Origin: Cupriavidus pauculus
Lineage (GTDB): Bacteria; Pseudomonadota; Gammaproteobacteria; Burkholderiales; Burkholderiaceae
NCBI RefSeq assembly: GCF_003854935.1
Contig: NZ_CP033969.1
Coordinates: forward strand, 2,666,001 to 2,730,000
DNA: 64,000 nt
Direction: 5' to 3'
Part shown: positions 54,769 through 63,025 of the stretch, piece after piece
Layout: each line of letters starts with the position of its first letter
How positions within the stretch are numbered: position 1 is the stretch's first letter
The notes under the pieces: model-generated
Database searches by the model: none
Told to the model about the DNA's origin: nothing
The model's input: the letters and a program-made list of their open reading frames with translations, nothing else
Made by a program: the position numbers and the translations under genes

Positions 54769-55176
54769 ATGCATCGCCTCTCTCAAATATACCTGGCCGT
54801 TTCGGCACTGGCTTTCCTGCTAATTGGCTTGCATACGTTTCACGACCCCGCTACGGCAATGGCGGGCCTCGATATGCAACCCCATTCGGTGAATGCCTTC
54901 AATGAGATCCGTGCCAACTACGGTGGCATGCATCTCGGTATCAGTCTGTTGCTGGCCCTGGGTCTACTCTCGAAGGCGTGGCGAAAGCCCTCGATGTGGA
55001 TCAACGTCGTGTTCACCAGCGGCCTGGTGCTCGGGCGGCTGGTCAGCATTTCCGCTGACGGGTGGCCAAATGATCTCGTTCGAATGTTGCTTGGAATCGA
55101 AGCAGCAGCGGCATTCACCGGCCTAGCGCTGTTGTGCTTCCTCAACAAACATGATGCGCGCTCTTCCATGAGATGA
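54769..55176 (+). CDS. DUF4345-like small membrane protein
   Basis: 135 residues with four hydrophobic helices. LSQIYLAVSALAFLLIGLHT and NEIRANYGGMHLGISLLLAL fit DUF4345 proteins of unknown function. It is translated just after the membrane hydroxylase and probably co-regulated by the AraC protein. The start is the ATG at 54769. Confidence 0.7.
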   Translation: MHRLSQIYLAVSALAFLLIGLHTFHDPATAMAGLDMQPHSVNAFNEIRANYGGMHLGISLLLALGLLSKAWRKPSMWINVVFTSGLVLGRLVSISADGWPNDLVRMLLGIEAAAAFTGLALLCFLNKHDARSSMR

Positions 55177-55560
55177 GCGCTCACTTTGAGCGCCCGCGAC
55201 GCGTGGACATGAGGTCATCGTTCACCCAGTCCTATCAAGTTAAACTCGCACCGATCAACCTCCACCTGTCCTGATACCGGTCTTGCGGACAACGCGCGAG
55301 ATATCCGCGTTGACGGGCTTCACCGCTTTCTAAGCATCCTTTCATCGCGACGGGTCCGACGCAGCGAAGAGAACGCTAGCTCTCCCGAGAGCAGTCAAGG
55401 TGTTGGGGCCTGGCCCCAGTAGAGACTACGGAGGTTGCGTCCAGGACCGTAGTGTTCGGTCTCTTCTGGGGTCTTTCGATGCCGTGTCTGCAATTGCCAC
55501 CCTCTGCGAAGTGCTTATTAGCAGGCGCAGATCTTTGCCGGCATCCGGCCGCCATTGTGA
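55177..55560. other. Intergenic region without a supported gene
   Basis: About 380 bases. Short open frames on both strands look like noise, and no RNA gene is recognised. Confidence 0.4.
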
Positions 55561-55563
55561 GAG

Positions 55564-55584
55564 TATAATTTCACGATAGTGAAA
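55564..55584 (+). promoter_or_regulatory. Promoter and operator of the HipB-like gene
   Basis: TATAAT at 55564-55569 is a perfect -10 box. It overlaps the inverted repeat TTTCAC-GATA-GTGAAA (55569-55584), the expected kind of operator for an XRE/HipB autoregulator. It lies 54 bases upstream of the gene start. Confidence 0.6.
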
Positions 55585-55637
55585 CAACACAGAAAACCGC
55601 TCTCCACGCTGGTGTTCCTTTTGCAAGAACGACCTCC

Positions 55638-55973
55638 ATGCCACGACCACTACCTGATCCGAAGCCACCGTCGCGTGCGACGATTCGCACCATTCACCAA
55701 CTGGGCGACCGCATTCGAGCAACGCGGGCAGGGAAAAGGATGCCCATTGACCAGGCGGCAAGACATTGCGGGGTCTCGGTCGGCATGCTGTCCAAGCTCG
55801 AGAACGGCAAGGGCGTCAATCTCGAGCACGCCCTGCGTGCGTTGGACGGACTGGGTTTGGCGATGCTGGTCGTTCCCAGGGCGCATGCGCCTTGGCTTGA
55901 ACAGGCAGCGGCCCATACGGCCAAGATCGGCGAGGACGCGGCCAGGCGACAGCACGCCTGGCTGGAAGAGTAG
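55638..55973 (+). CDS. HipB-like XRE-family regulator, without HipA
   Basis: 111 residues. The HTH core is LGDRIRATRAGKRMPIDQAA RHCGVSVGMLSKLENGKG, and the following NLEHALRALDGLGLAMLVV is typical of HipB antitoxins. The usual downstream hipA kinase gene is absent; 90 bases later the recombinase gene ends on the other strand. It may be the survivor of a toxin-antitoxin pair cut by the incoming element. A well-formed promoter/operator suggests it is still expressed. Confidence 0.75.
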   Translation: MPRPLPDPKPPSRATIRTIHQLGDRIRATRAGKRMPIDQAARHCGVSVGMLSKLENGKGVNLEHALRALDGLGLAMLVVPRAHAPWLEQAAAHTAKIGEDAARRQHAWLEE

Positions 55974-56061
55974 TAGAGGCCTGCGATCAGGCTGGGCATC
56001 AATCTCTGATGCGATCCCAGATCGGTGCGGAAATGCACTTCGCTTGGTGTGCTGACGCGCC

Positions 56062-57288
56062 TTATGCTTTCCTGATCCATCCGATGCGGTGCCGCTCCTG
56101 CGTGGCCTCGTGCCGCGCATCCTCTTCGCTGTGCAGATAGCCGCTCGTCGTCGACAGCGAGCTGTGCCCAAAGTTGTCGCGCACATAACGCAGGTCGACC
56201 TGCTGGTCGGTCATATGCGAGCCGGCGGTGTGGCGCAGCCAGTGGGCCGAGGCGCTGGCCAGCACCGCGGCCTGCGCCCCCCACTCGGGCCCGCGCGCCC
56301 GCAGGCGCTCCGCGGCCATGCCAAACACCTCTTTCAGGATCAGGTGCAGCGCGCCGCGTGACAGGGGTTTCTCGCCACCCTCTCTGCCAATCACCGGCAG
56401 CACCAGTGGCCGCGTCTCCCCGAACTGCGGGGTAGGCGGCAGGTCGTGGGCGCGACGGTAGCGCGCGAGTTCGGCAATCAGTTCGTCGGTCGCCGGCACC
56501 AGCCGGGTCTTGTTGCCTTTGCCGGTCACCTCGAGCCACCAGCGCTCGATGCCCTGGCCATCGCGCCGGCAGAAGAACGCGCCCATGGGGGTCGCCGTCA
56601 GCTCGGAGGCGCGCAGGCCGCCCAGATAGAGCACGGTCAGCACCCACCGGCAGCGCGCGGCGTGCCGGCGTTCCCGCGCGGTCTCGGTCGGCATGGCCGC
56701 GACGGTGTCTTTGACCGTTTCCCACAGGTCGTGGCTCAGATAGCGGGTGATGCGCGCTCGGGTGGGGGCGCGCCGGCGGCGGGCGAGGGCAAGCGGGTTG
56801 CCGGCCAGGTAGCCCGCCTCGGTCAGCCAGGCGAACAGCGCGTTCAGGATCACCATCGCGTGGCGCACGCTGGACGGCGACAGCGGCCCGGCAAACGGGC
56901 GCCAGTCGGGGTGGCCGCGTGCAAGCTTCTTGCTGCCGGCCAGCACCCAGCGCGCGGCGGGTTGCGGATCGGCGAGGAAGCGCTCGTAGGCGAGCAGGTC
57001 TTCGTGCGTCAGCGAGGACAAGGGCTTGCCCACCTGGAGCACGGTCCACAGGATCAGCCGCTCCACCTCGCGGCGATAAGTGGTGAGCGTCGCGGTGCTG
57101 TCGGCATAGCGCGCGAGCCAGGCGGTGACGGCGGCCAGGTCGTCGGCCGCGGCGATCCGCGTGGCGCTGGCGGGCGCGCGGTTGCTGCCGGCCGCGCCGG
57201 ACAGCGCCGGGGTCAGGCGCAGGCGCTCCAGCGGGGTGGGAAGCGGGGCGGCCAGGCCATCCAAAGGTTTAATCGGGAGCAGTTCCAT
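56062..57288 (-). CDS. Tyrosine recombinase/integrase
   Basis: 408 residues from the ATG at 57288; the frame is open to 57396. An N-terminal SAM-like core-binding domain (TTYRREVERLILWTVLQVG) precedes the catalytic domain. The catalytic residues are in LYLGGLRASEL (Arg), GKGNKTR (Lys), HWLRHTAGSHM (His, Arg) and GHSSLSTTSGYLH (Tyr). It diverges from the KfrA-like gene. This pairing is seen on plasmids and megaplasmids of Burkholderiales, where such recombinases may resolve multimers or move an island. It is not typical of prophage integrases. Confidence 0.88.
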   Translation of the reverse strand: MELLPIKPLDGLAAPLPTPLERLRLTPALSGAAGSNRAPASATRIAAADDLAAVTAWLARYADSTATLTTYRREVERLILWTVLQVGKPLSSLTHEDLLAYERFLADPQPAARWVLAGSKKLARGHPDWRPFAGPLSPSSVRHAMVILNALFAWLTEAGYLAGNPLALARRRRAPTRARITRYLSHDLWETVKDTVAAMPTETARERRHAARCRWVLTVLYLGGLRASELTATPMGAFFCRRDGQGIERWWLEVTGKGNKTRLVPATDELIAELARYRRAHDLPPTPQFGETRPLVLPVIGREGGEKPLSRGALHLILKEVFGMAAERLRARGPEWGAQAAVLASASAHWLRHTAGSHMTDQQVDLRYVRDNFGHSSLSTTSGYLHSEEDARHEATQERHRIGWIRKA

Positions 57289-57711
57289 GGTGTATCGGCC
57301 TAAGCGTCGGTTTGCACAAATTTGTTCCCGCTGGTCGCACGCCAGCAAGCCGATTGCAGGGCGATGGTAACAATATTGCGTCGAGAAACGCTGCAAGAAA
57401 TTGTTCCCCCAGCCGACACTTGAAGCAATTTTGTACCTTCCCCCAACGCATCGGTCCGTCGTCAGCCTTCACCCCGCCGACGGCGCGGGGCGATCCGATG
57501 GACGGGATTCAGCTGCGCAAAGCGATGACGTTCGCCGTCAGGCGTGCCACGCAAGCTAGCCGAGTCACGCCGCGCCTGCCGCCGGTGCGTGCGCTCCAGC
57601 GCGCCAGCCAGGCGTGCCCATGGGGGTCGGGAACAAAATTCTGCAAAAAGAGGGCACAAATTTATGCATACCGACAGGGGCAGCGTGGGGAGGCGATTCG
57701 AGCCAATATTA

Positions 57712-57735
57712 TAGACATAAGCGTACTTATGTCTA
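57712..57735. promoter_or_regulatory. Palindromic operator TAGACATAAG-CGTA-CTTATGTCTA
   Basis: Perfect 10-bp arms in the spacer between the recombinase and KfrA-like genes, 80 bases upstream of the latter. KfrA proteins repress their own gene through palindromes of this type. Confidence 0.65.
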
Positions 57736-57760
57736 AACTTTTACACGAATCTTGTTATCC

Positions 57761-57777
57761 ACTACGTATTACGTAGT
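57761..57777. promoter_or_regulatory. Palindromic site ACTACGTA-T-TACGTAGT
   Basis: Perfect 8+1+8 palindrome 37 bases upstream of the KfrA-like gene start. Either this or the site at 57712 could be the autoregulatory operator. The rest of 57289-57814 shows no gene. Confidence 0.6.
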
Positions 57778-57814
57778 AATATTTAACTCTGAATGTCCAA
57801 AAAGGTGCTCGACC

Positions 57815-58846
57815 ATGACGCCAGACGCTGTAGATCCCCTTCGCCTCGAAGCCGAGGTCGAGCAGTTGCGGCACCTTCACGCCGACACGCGCACGCTCTA
57901 CCGCGAGGTGTGCGGGCTGCTGTTCTTTCGCTACGGCATCACGCCCACCACCAACAAGCTCTATCAACTGGTGCGCAAGGGCAGCATGGGCACGCCGGCC
58001 CAGGCGCTGCAGCAGTTCTGGCAAGACCTGCGCGCCCGTTCGCGGGTCACGATTGACCATCCCGATCTCCCCGACAGCCTGAAGCAGGTGGCTGCCGACG
58101 CCGTCCAGACCATCTGGCGCGCCGCCGGCGAAGCCGTCTTGGCCGAACTCGCCGCGACGCGCCAAGACATAGAGGCGCAGGAGCAAGTCGTCGCGGCCGA
58201 GCGGGATGCCGCGCAGATGGCTTTCGCCGACGCTCAAGCCGCGCTCACCGCGCTCGAGCGCGAGCGCGAGGCGTTGCGGGCTGAATGCCGCCAGTTGCAG
58301 GAGCAGGTGGCGCAGGCGCGCGGCGCCGAAGCAGCCGCATCGACGCACCGGGAGGCCTTGCAGAGCGAACTGCTGGCGGCGCGCGAGCAGGCGGGCGCCG
58401 CGCGCAGTGATTTCCTGGCGGAGCTGGAGCGCATGCGCGAGCAACTCGAAGCGATGGAGGCGCGCGGGGACGCTGCCGTGCGGCGTGCCCAACTGGAATT
58501 GGACCAGGAACGCACGGCGCGGCGCCAGAGTGACCGGGGACTCGATGCGGCGCGGGTGGAGGTGGATCGCTTGCGCGACATGCAGCGGCAGGAAGCGGTG
58601 GCCGCGGCCGAAGCGCTGGGTAGTTGGCAAGCCCAGGCGCAGGCGGCGCAGGTACGTTGCGCGGCGCTGCAGGACGCGCAGGAGAGCGGACAGCAACAAC
58701 TGGGTGCCGCCCAGGAGGCCTTGGCAGAAATGACCCGGCGGGCCGAGCGTGCCGAGACTGAACGGGACCTGTCGCGCGAGTTGCTGGGCAATTGGCGCGA
58801 CGGCGCCAAGGTGCGATCCGGGGCACGGCGCAAGGCCGCCGCCTAA
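57815..58846 (+). CDS. KfrA-like DNA-binding coiled-coil protein
   Basis: 343 residues from the ATG at 57815. Residues 1-115 match the KfrA N-terminal DNA-binding domain (YREVCGLLFFRYGITPTTNK, LYQLVRKGSMGTP). Residues ~120-330 are a long, alanine/glutamate/arginine-rich coiled coil (for example EREREALRAECRQLQEQVAQ). KfrA proteins bind plasmid operators and help plasmid organisation or segregation. Two palindromes stand upstream. It is divergent from the tyrosine recombinase and is followed by an H-NS-like gene. Confidence 0.85.
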   Translation: MTPDAVDPLRLEAEVEQLRHLHADTRTLYREVCGLLFFRYGITPTTNKLYQLVRKGSMGTPAQALQQFWQDLRARSRVTIDHPDLPDSLKQVAADAVQTIWRAAGEAVLAELAATRQDIEAQEQVVAAERDAAQMAFADAQAALTALEREREALRAECRQLQEQVAQARGAEAAASTHREALQSELLAAREQAGAARSDFLAELERMREQLEAMEARGDAAVRRAQLELDQERTARRQSDRGLDAARVEVDRLRDMQRQEAVAAAEALGSWQAQAQAAQVRCAALQDAQESGQQQLGAAQEALAEMTRRAERAETERDLSRELLGNWRDGAKVRSGARRKAAA

Positions 58847-58865
58847 CCGCTTCGAGCCACCGCCC

Positions 58866-59107
58866 ATGCACGCGCCCCATGAGATTGCCCGCGCCGACGC
58901 CATTCGCTGGGTGCGTATCAAGATGGCGCAATCGGGCCTGACACTGGCCGATTTATTGGCGGCCGGCTGTTTCGCGCCCACAGCGGCACGGCCACGCTAC
59001 CGCAAAATGCCGAGGGGCAAACCTGGGATGGGCGAGGGGAGCGTCCCGACTGGTTTCAGCGGGCCATCAACGCCGGACAGCAGCCGGAATTCTTTCAGAT
59101 CGACTGA
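58866..59107 (+). pseudogene. H-NS-family nucleoid protein, frameshifted
   Basis: The ATG at 58866 begins a short helical part (ARADAIRWVRIKMAQSGLTLA DLLAAG). The AT-hook-like C-terminal domain (NAEGQTWDGRGERPDWFQRA INAGQQPEFF) is in the next frame, ending in TGA at 59105-59107. The two join if one A is added to the A4 run at 59004-59007. Thus it is a recent pseudogene, a phase-variable gene or a base-calling error. H-NS-like proteins silence foreign AT-rich DNA on mobile elements. Confidence 0.7.
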
Positions 59108-59132
59108 GGAATCTGCGCCAAACGCCCCTGGC

Positions 59133-59396
59133 TCAATGACGCGGGGCGCGCTTGCGCGGGGGCGTCACGTCTGGCACGCGAAACAGTTCCGCGACCGGGA
59201 CTTCCAGGGCGAGCGCCAGCCGTTCAATGACGTCGATCGACAAATTGCGGGCCGCCCTTTCGACGTGTGCCAGAAACGAACGGTCCATGTCCGCTTGCCA
59301 GGCCAGATCTTCCTGCGTCCATGCATAGGCCGCGCGCAGTCGCCGAATATTCAGGGCGAGCAATTCACGAGCGGAGGGCTGATGGACACGGGACAT
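59133..59396 (-). CDS. Small XRE-family HTH regulator
   Basis: 87 residues. LALNIRRLRAAYAWTQEDLA WQADMDRSFLAHVERAARN followed by LSIDVIERLALALEVPVAEL is a complete cro/C1-type HTH. The C-terminus is a short basic tail. It is transcribed toward the H-NS-like remnant. Two direct repeats of GTCGTTGAGxCACAAT in its upstream region may be its operators. Confidence 0.85.
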   Translation of the reverse strand: MSRVHQPSARELLALNIRRLRAAYAWTQEDLAWQADMDRSFLAHVERAARNLSIDVIERLALALEVPVAELFRVPDVTPPRKRAPRH

Positions 59397-59433
59397 GCGT
59401 CCATATTGCGGACCGTTCCCTTATCTGTCAGTG

Positions 59434-59550
59434 GTCGTTGAGTCACAATATTTTCCTGCTATATAAGCTCGCCGTTTCCATGAAAGACAAGGCTTTCCGA
59501 ACATATTCTTGCGTCAAGGTCTTCTCATTCTGTAGTCGTTGAGACACAAT
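59434..59550. repeat. Direct repeat pair GTCGTTGAG(T/A)CACAAT
   Basis: Two 16-base copies at 59434-59449 and 59535-59550, differing by one base and 101 bases apart, in the space upstream of the XRE gene. They may be operators or the scar of a small duplication or deletion. The remaining sequence to 59726 has no gene I can support. Confidence 0.5.
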
Positions 59551-59726
59551 GCCGCCTTTGCAGCGGCCCTTAACCAAGGGCTTCGCGCGGCGTCACACTG
59601 CTGCGCACACCGATCGCCGCCCCGCGCGCATAGCACCGAGAGGGCCTGCCGCCGAACGGCGGATCTGGGGCGGCAGGCACGAGCGGCTACGCATTGCCCT
59701 GCGTCAGCGCAACGACACGATGCACG

Positions 59727-60257
59727 ATGATTTTGTTTCTGGACTACGACGGTGTTCTGCACCCCGATGCGGCCTATCTGGTCAATGGCCGGCCTCAATT
59801 GCGTGCGGCAGGCTCGCTGTTCATGTGGGCGCCGATTCTCGTGGAAGCTCTCGCCCCCTATCCCCAGGTCCAGATTGTTCTCTCCACGTCGTGGGTGCGC
59901 GTGCTCAAGAGCTTCAGCCGAACCCAAGCCTATCTGCCCGCTGCGTTGCAGGCGCGCGTGATCGGCGCTACTTGGCATTCGGCCATGGCGCGACACCATG
60001 AGGGTGCGCACCGCATCGACGCGAGCTGGTTCAGCGAACTCACGCGGTATGCCCAGATCGCGCGATACGTTGCGCGATCTGGGCTGCGGGCCGAACATTG
60101 GCTGGCCATCGACGACGACAGCGAGGGCTGGCCCGTCGCGCTGCGCGACCACTTGGTCGAGACGGATGGGGCGCTGGGGCTTGCGAGCGCGTCGACACGG
60201 TGCGACCTGACCCAGCGACTGCAGGGGATGGCCGCAAGCACGCTCAGCGGGAAGTGA
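59727..60257 (+). CDS. HAD-superfamily-like hydrolase (Swiss-army-knife HAD type)
   Basis: 176 residues from the ATG at 59727. ILFLDYDGVLHPDA is the nucleophile motif (DxDG), VLSTSW is motif II, and LAIDDD with later residues supplies the acidic motif III. This small HAD type is found with RNA repair proteins, but also alone on mobile DNA. It precedes two unrecognised genes and a DUF4261-like gene on the same strand with short spacers, so it may belong to a small accessory operon. Confidence 0.75.
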   Translation: MILFLDYDGVLHPDAAYLVNGRPQLRAAGSLFMWAPILVEALAPYPQVQIVLSTSWVRVLKSFSRTQAYLPAALQARVIGATWHSAMARHHEGAHRIDASWFSELTRYAQIARYVARSGLRAEHWLAIDDDSEGWPVALRDHLVETDGALGLASASTRCDLTQRLQGMAASTLSGK

Positions 60258-60262
60258 ACACC

Positions 60263-60586
60263 ATGCTACGCGTGACCGTGGAACTCATTCCAGACGGACA
60301 GGAAGACTGCCGCCGAACACTTGGGCAGCTTGAGATCGAGAACATCGCGGGCGATTCGCTGGTGACCGGTGCCTACCGAATCGTCATGGACGAGTTCGAT
60401 GCGCGGGGCCCGGGGCCGCGCACAACGTTCCGGACCATCGCATCGCTAGACAATGTGGAACGGGACCTCGTTCGCCCAATGCAATTGGTCGGCATGGCGC
60501 TTAGCGTCGTGGCACCGGTTAAGCGCACGATGCATCGTTCGGAGGACGTGCCGCAGGGCACCGTGCTATCGCGCGAGTCGATCTAA
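60263..60586 (+). CDS. Unrecognised small protein
   Basis: 107 residues from the ATG at 60263, five bases after the HAD-like gene. It begins LRVTVELIPDGQEDCRRTLGQ with LEIENIAGDSLVTGAYRIV, an alternating strand pattern that suggests a beta-rich fold, and no signal peptide or membrane helix. Close spacing argues that it works with its neighbour. No function is assigned. Confidence 0.55.
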   Translation: MLRVTVELIPDGQEDCRRTLGQLEIENIAGDSLVTGAYRIVMDEFDARGPGPRTTFRTIASLDNVERDLVRPMQLVGMALSVVAPVKRTMHRSEDVPQGTVLSRESI

Positions 60587-60615
60587 GACGGTTTCGAGTT
60601 GCTGGGAGGGGTACC

Positions 60616-61251
60616 ATGGCTGAAAAATTTGTATTCCGAGACCTGGCGTTTCGCGCGGGTGCACACCTATGGTCCAACCCCAAACTGCGCGGCACCCCGG
60701 CGGAAATCCCTATCATCCTCGCGCGTCCGACCCTGTTTGATGTGGTCCAACTCGCCCAACGCTACCCGCTGGAAACGTTGTACCGGGCGAATCGCCGGCT
60801 CCGGGCGACCCGGGAGATTTCCGAGCGCCAGTTTCTTCGCACGCAGGAGATTCTGCGCAACATCCAACGCGCAAAGAATGATGGTGCGCTCAGTTGCGAA
60901 GATTGCGTGACGGCGGTGACCGTAGGTTACGAAGATCCTCCGAGGGAGGAACGAACGTCGACACCAGCGCAACGACACTGCGCATTGGCGAATTGGTTGC
61001 CGGGCGGACTGCAAACCATCAAATCTGAACCCGAAGAATACATCCGCCTTGACGACGTGCCGTCGGAGTTCACGGTGCCTCTCCGTCGATGGCTACGGTG
61101 GCAACTCGATTGCGCGCCGGGCCAGTCGTCGGGGTGGCTGATCGATACGCCTGACGGCCAGGGTCTCTCACACGGCGGATGGTGCGCTTTCCTGTCCTGG
61201 CTAACCGACGCCTTGCTTTGTCGATTAGATCAAATCGAAGTTGGTATGTGA
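60616..61251 (+). CDS. Unrecognised 211-residue protein
   Basis: Starts EKFVFRDLAFRAGAHLWSNP. The central LARPTLFDVVQLAQRYPLET LYRANRRLRA and a helical part are followed by a pair CEDC (residues ~95-98) and a C-terminal tryptophan-rich segment. GGGAGGGG precedes the ATG. It follows the 107-residue protein by 29 bases. I recognise no family; it may be part of a small accessory operon with the HAD-like and DUF4261-like genes. Confidence 0.5.
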   Translation: MAEKFVFRDLAFRAGAHLWSNPKLRGTPAEIPIILARPTLFDVVQLAQRYPLETLYRANRRLRATREISERQFLRTQEILRNIQRAKNDGALSCEDCVTAVTVGYEDPPREERTSTPAQRHCALANWLPGGLQTIKSEPEEYIRLDDVPSEFTVPLRRWLRWQLDCAPGQSSGWLIDTPDGQGLSHGGWCAFLSWLTDALLCRLDQIEVGM

Positions 61252-61298
61252 CGAGCATCGCTCCGCCGCCGCTTCGACAACTTTCATGTAGCCGTCCG

Positions 61299-62030
61299 AT
61301 GCAAAACTCTCTCGTTGTTCTTTCCCTTCCGGGCGCGTGGGTCTCCCGTGCCGAATTTCTATCCGCGCTAAGTTCTCAAGCGCCAAAGTATCGTCTTGTT
61401 GACGGCATGCTCACGGATTTGCACACGGGGGAGAGCGTCCTCATCGAGTTTCGGAAAGGACGTCGTAGGAATACCGTGCTGGATTTTTGGTGTTTTGGTC
61501 TGCACTGGCACGACACCAGCGAGATGCGTGCAGTGAGGCAGCACGCGTCGTGCGTCATTATCAAGGGCGCGGGGGGCAGTTTGCATCGGATGATGCATCT
61601 GATGGCTGCGGCAAGCGCTGTGGTTCAAGCTGGGGCGCTGGGTGTGCTCGTCGAGCACGTCGGCATTGCCCATACGCCGCAAAAATGGCTGGACTTCGCG
61701 AGCGAGGGCGTCGATGGGATTCTTCGGGCGTTTGTCGTGACGGTCGATGGGGCCGGCAGCGGTGCCTATAGTTGCGGTATGCATAATTTTGGGATGAAGG
61801 AAGTCAGTGCCCCGGCCGAAATCCCAAACTGTGCGAATGTTGTCGGAATCATTACCCGGCATTTGTTGGTGAAGGGCGCGAGCATTGCCCGCGGACAAAC
61901 TATCGCCATCGGCGGGAAGGCAGACCGGTATCAATTTTGGGATGTGCGATCTGCGGTGGCTCCCGATGGGGCCGTATTCGACCACCAAATTGGCACGTGG
62001 AAGCTGCTGCGTGCCGAGGCCATCCATTAG
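61299..62030 (+). CDS. DUF4261-like protein
   Basis: 243 residues from the ATG at 61299. The C-terminal half (GAYSCGMHNFGMKEV, then IITRHLLVKGASIARGQTIA) resembles DUF4261, and the middle GALGVLVEHVGIAHTPQKWL resembles the family's DUF4261/SUFU-like surroundings. Such proteins occur in polyimmunity and effector-immunity loci, but their function is unknown. It is the last gene of the plus-strand series starting at 59727. Confidence 0.5.
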   Translation: MQNSLVVLSLPGAWVSRAEFLSALSSQAPKYRLVDGMLTDLHTGESVLIEFRKGRRRNTVLDFWCFGLHWHDTSEMRAVRQHASCVIIKGAGGSLHRMMHLMAAASAVVQAGALGVLVEHVGIAHTPQKWLDFASEGVDGILRAFVVTVDGAGSGAYSCGMHNFGMKEVSAPAEIPNCANVVGIITRHLLVKGASIARGQTIAIGGKADRYQFWDVRSAVAPDGAVFDHQIGTWKLLRAEAIH

Positions 62031-62288
62031 AGTTCGAGGCAGCGCTGTGGACTGACGAGAACGGCCGTAGGAGGCGCCCTTCACCGACGTCAAATGCCGC
62101 CGTCCCGTACGACACTCTTGGTCGCTCATCATTCATGCGCCGAGAGTCCAGTTCGTGACTGAAAGGCGGTGCAACTCCCAACAGTCCCGGAAATCGATGT
62201 GTTTTACCGCTTTGTAAGCAGGACGGAAAATCAGCGTTCATGAACACTGGGCCGGGCAGTTAAGCGCTTAGCGGTCTCCTCCCCGAAG
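62031..62288. other. Convergent intergenic region
   Basis: Between the DUF4261-like gene and the converging NmrA-like gene; no gene or clear terminator is seen. Confidence 0.4.
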
Positions 62289-62927
62289 TCATTGTCGGGT
62301 GCTGATTCCGGGAGCCCGGCGAACGAAATCGTGGTTCGCAATTTGATCAAACATGAATTTGGCCAAGTCTTCACGGGCGACCGTCAGCGAATGCTTGGCG
62401 TGACCATACAAGCCGACGTTGAGTTGCTCCGCGGCGTGGCGATTCTTCAATACAGCCGCTCGAACCATTGTCCAATCAAGCGACGAGATACGGATCGCTC
62501 TTGCAAGTCCGATCATATCTTCGTAAGCACTTGGCATCGCGAACTTGATGATTGCGGCAGGCAGCCAGATCTTGAGGTCGAAATCATCGCCAGGATCAGC
62601 GGCTGTCCCGGTCGAGACCGCGATGAACCGCTTCACCTGCTCGCGTTCCATCGCTGAGATGATTGCCCGGGTCGCCGTAGTGATTGGCATACCTTTCGGG
62701 TGTGGCTGCCTGGCAGGGCCCAGCGCCGAAAGCACCGCATCTGATCCACGGATTGCGTCTCGCAACAAGTCAATATCGGTAAACTCGCCTCGGACAATCT
62801 GCACATTGGCGTTCTCAAACTTACTGCTGGAACGTGCAAAGACGGTGAGTTCGAAGCCGCGCTGCAGGCCCTCGTTTACAAGGGATGGCCCGGTTTTCCC
62901 GGTCGCTCCGAAAAGGGTAACTTTCAT
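62289..62927 (-). CDS. NmrA-like NAD(P)-dependent atypical short-chain dehydrogenase
   Basis: 212 residues. KVTLFGATGKTGPSLVNEGL is the NAD(P)-binding glycine motif of the atypical (a5) SDR group, followed by SDAVLSALGPA. Members include flavin reductases, quinone reductases and redox sensors. It lies ~100 bases downstream of the short-chain dehydrogenase on the same strand. The cofactor motif is complete. Confidence 0.82.
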   Translation of the reverse strand: MKVTLFGATGKTGPSLVNEGLQRGFELTVFARSSSKFENANVQIVRGEFTDIDLLRDAIRGSDAVLSALGPARQPHPKGMPITTATRAIISAMEREQVKRFIAVSTGTAADPGDDFDLKIWLPAAIIKFAMPSAYEDMIGLARAIRISSLDWTMVRAAVLKNRHAAEQLNVGLYGHAKHSLTVAREDLAKFMFDQIANHDFVRRAPGISTRQ

Positions 62928-63025
62928 CTCTCTCTCAATTGCCGCTTCACAGCCTCAGGTGCTAGTGGCCCGATCAAATTTGATAGCATTGCATACGTGT
63001 TCGAACCACGGACAGTTGCTCCGAG

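Noticed and set aside
55694-57049. 451-codon minus-strand frame overlapping the recombinase gene
   Set aside because: Composition is dominated by Arg/Ala/Pro and it shares no family features, while the other frame holds all catalytic recombinase motifs.
56062-57288. Prophage integrase
   Set aside because: No phage structural or lysis genes are nearby, and the KfrA-like neighbour points to a plasmid or megaplasmid module.
57755-58981. 408-codon minus-strand frame opposite the KfrA-like gene
   Set aside because: It mirrors the repetitive coiled-coil codons of the real gene; no ribosome site or domain is seen.
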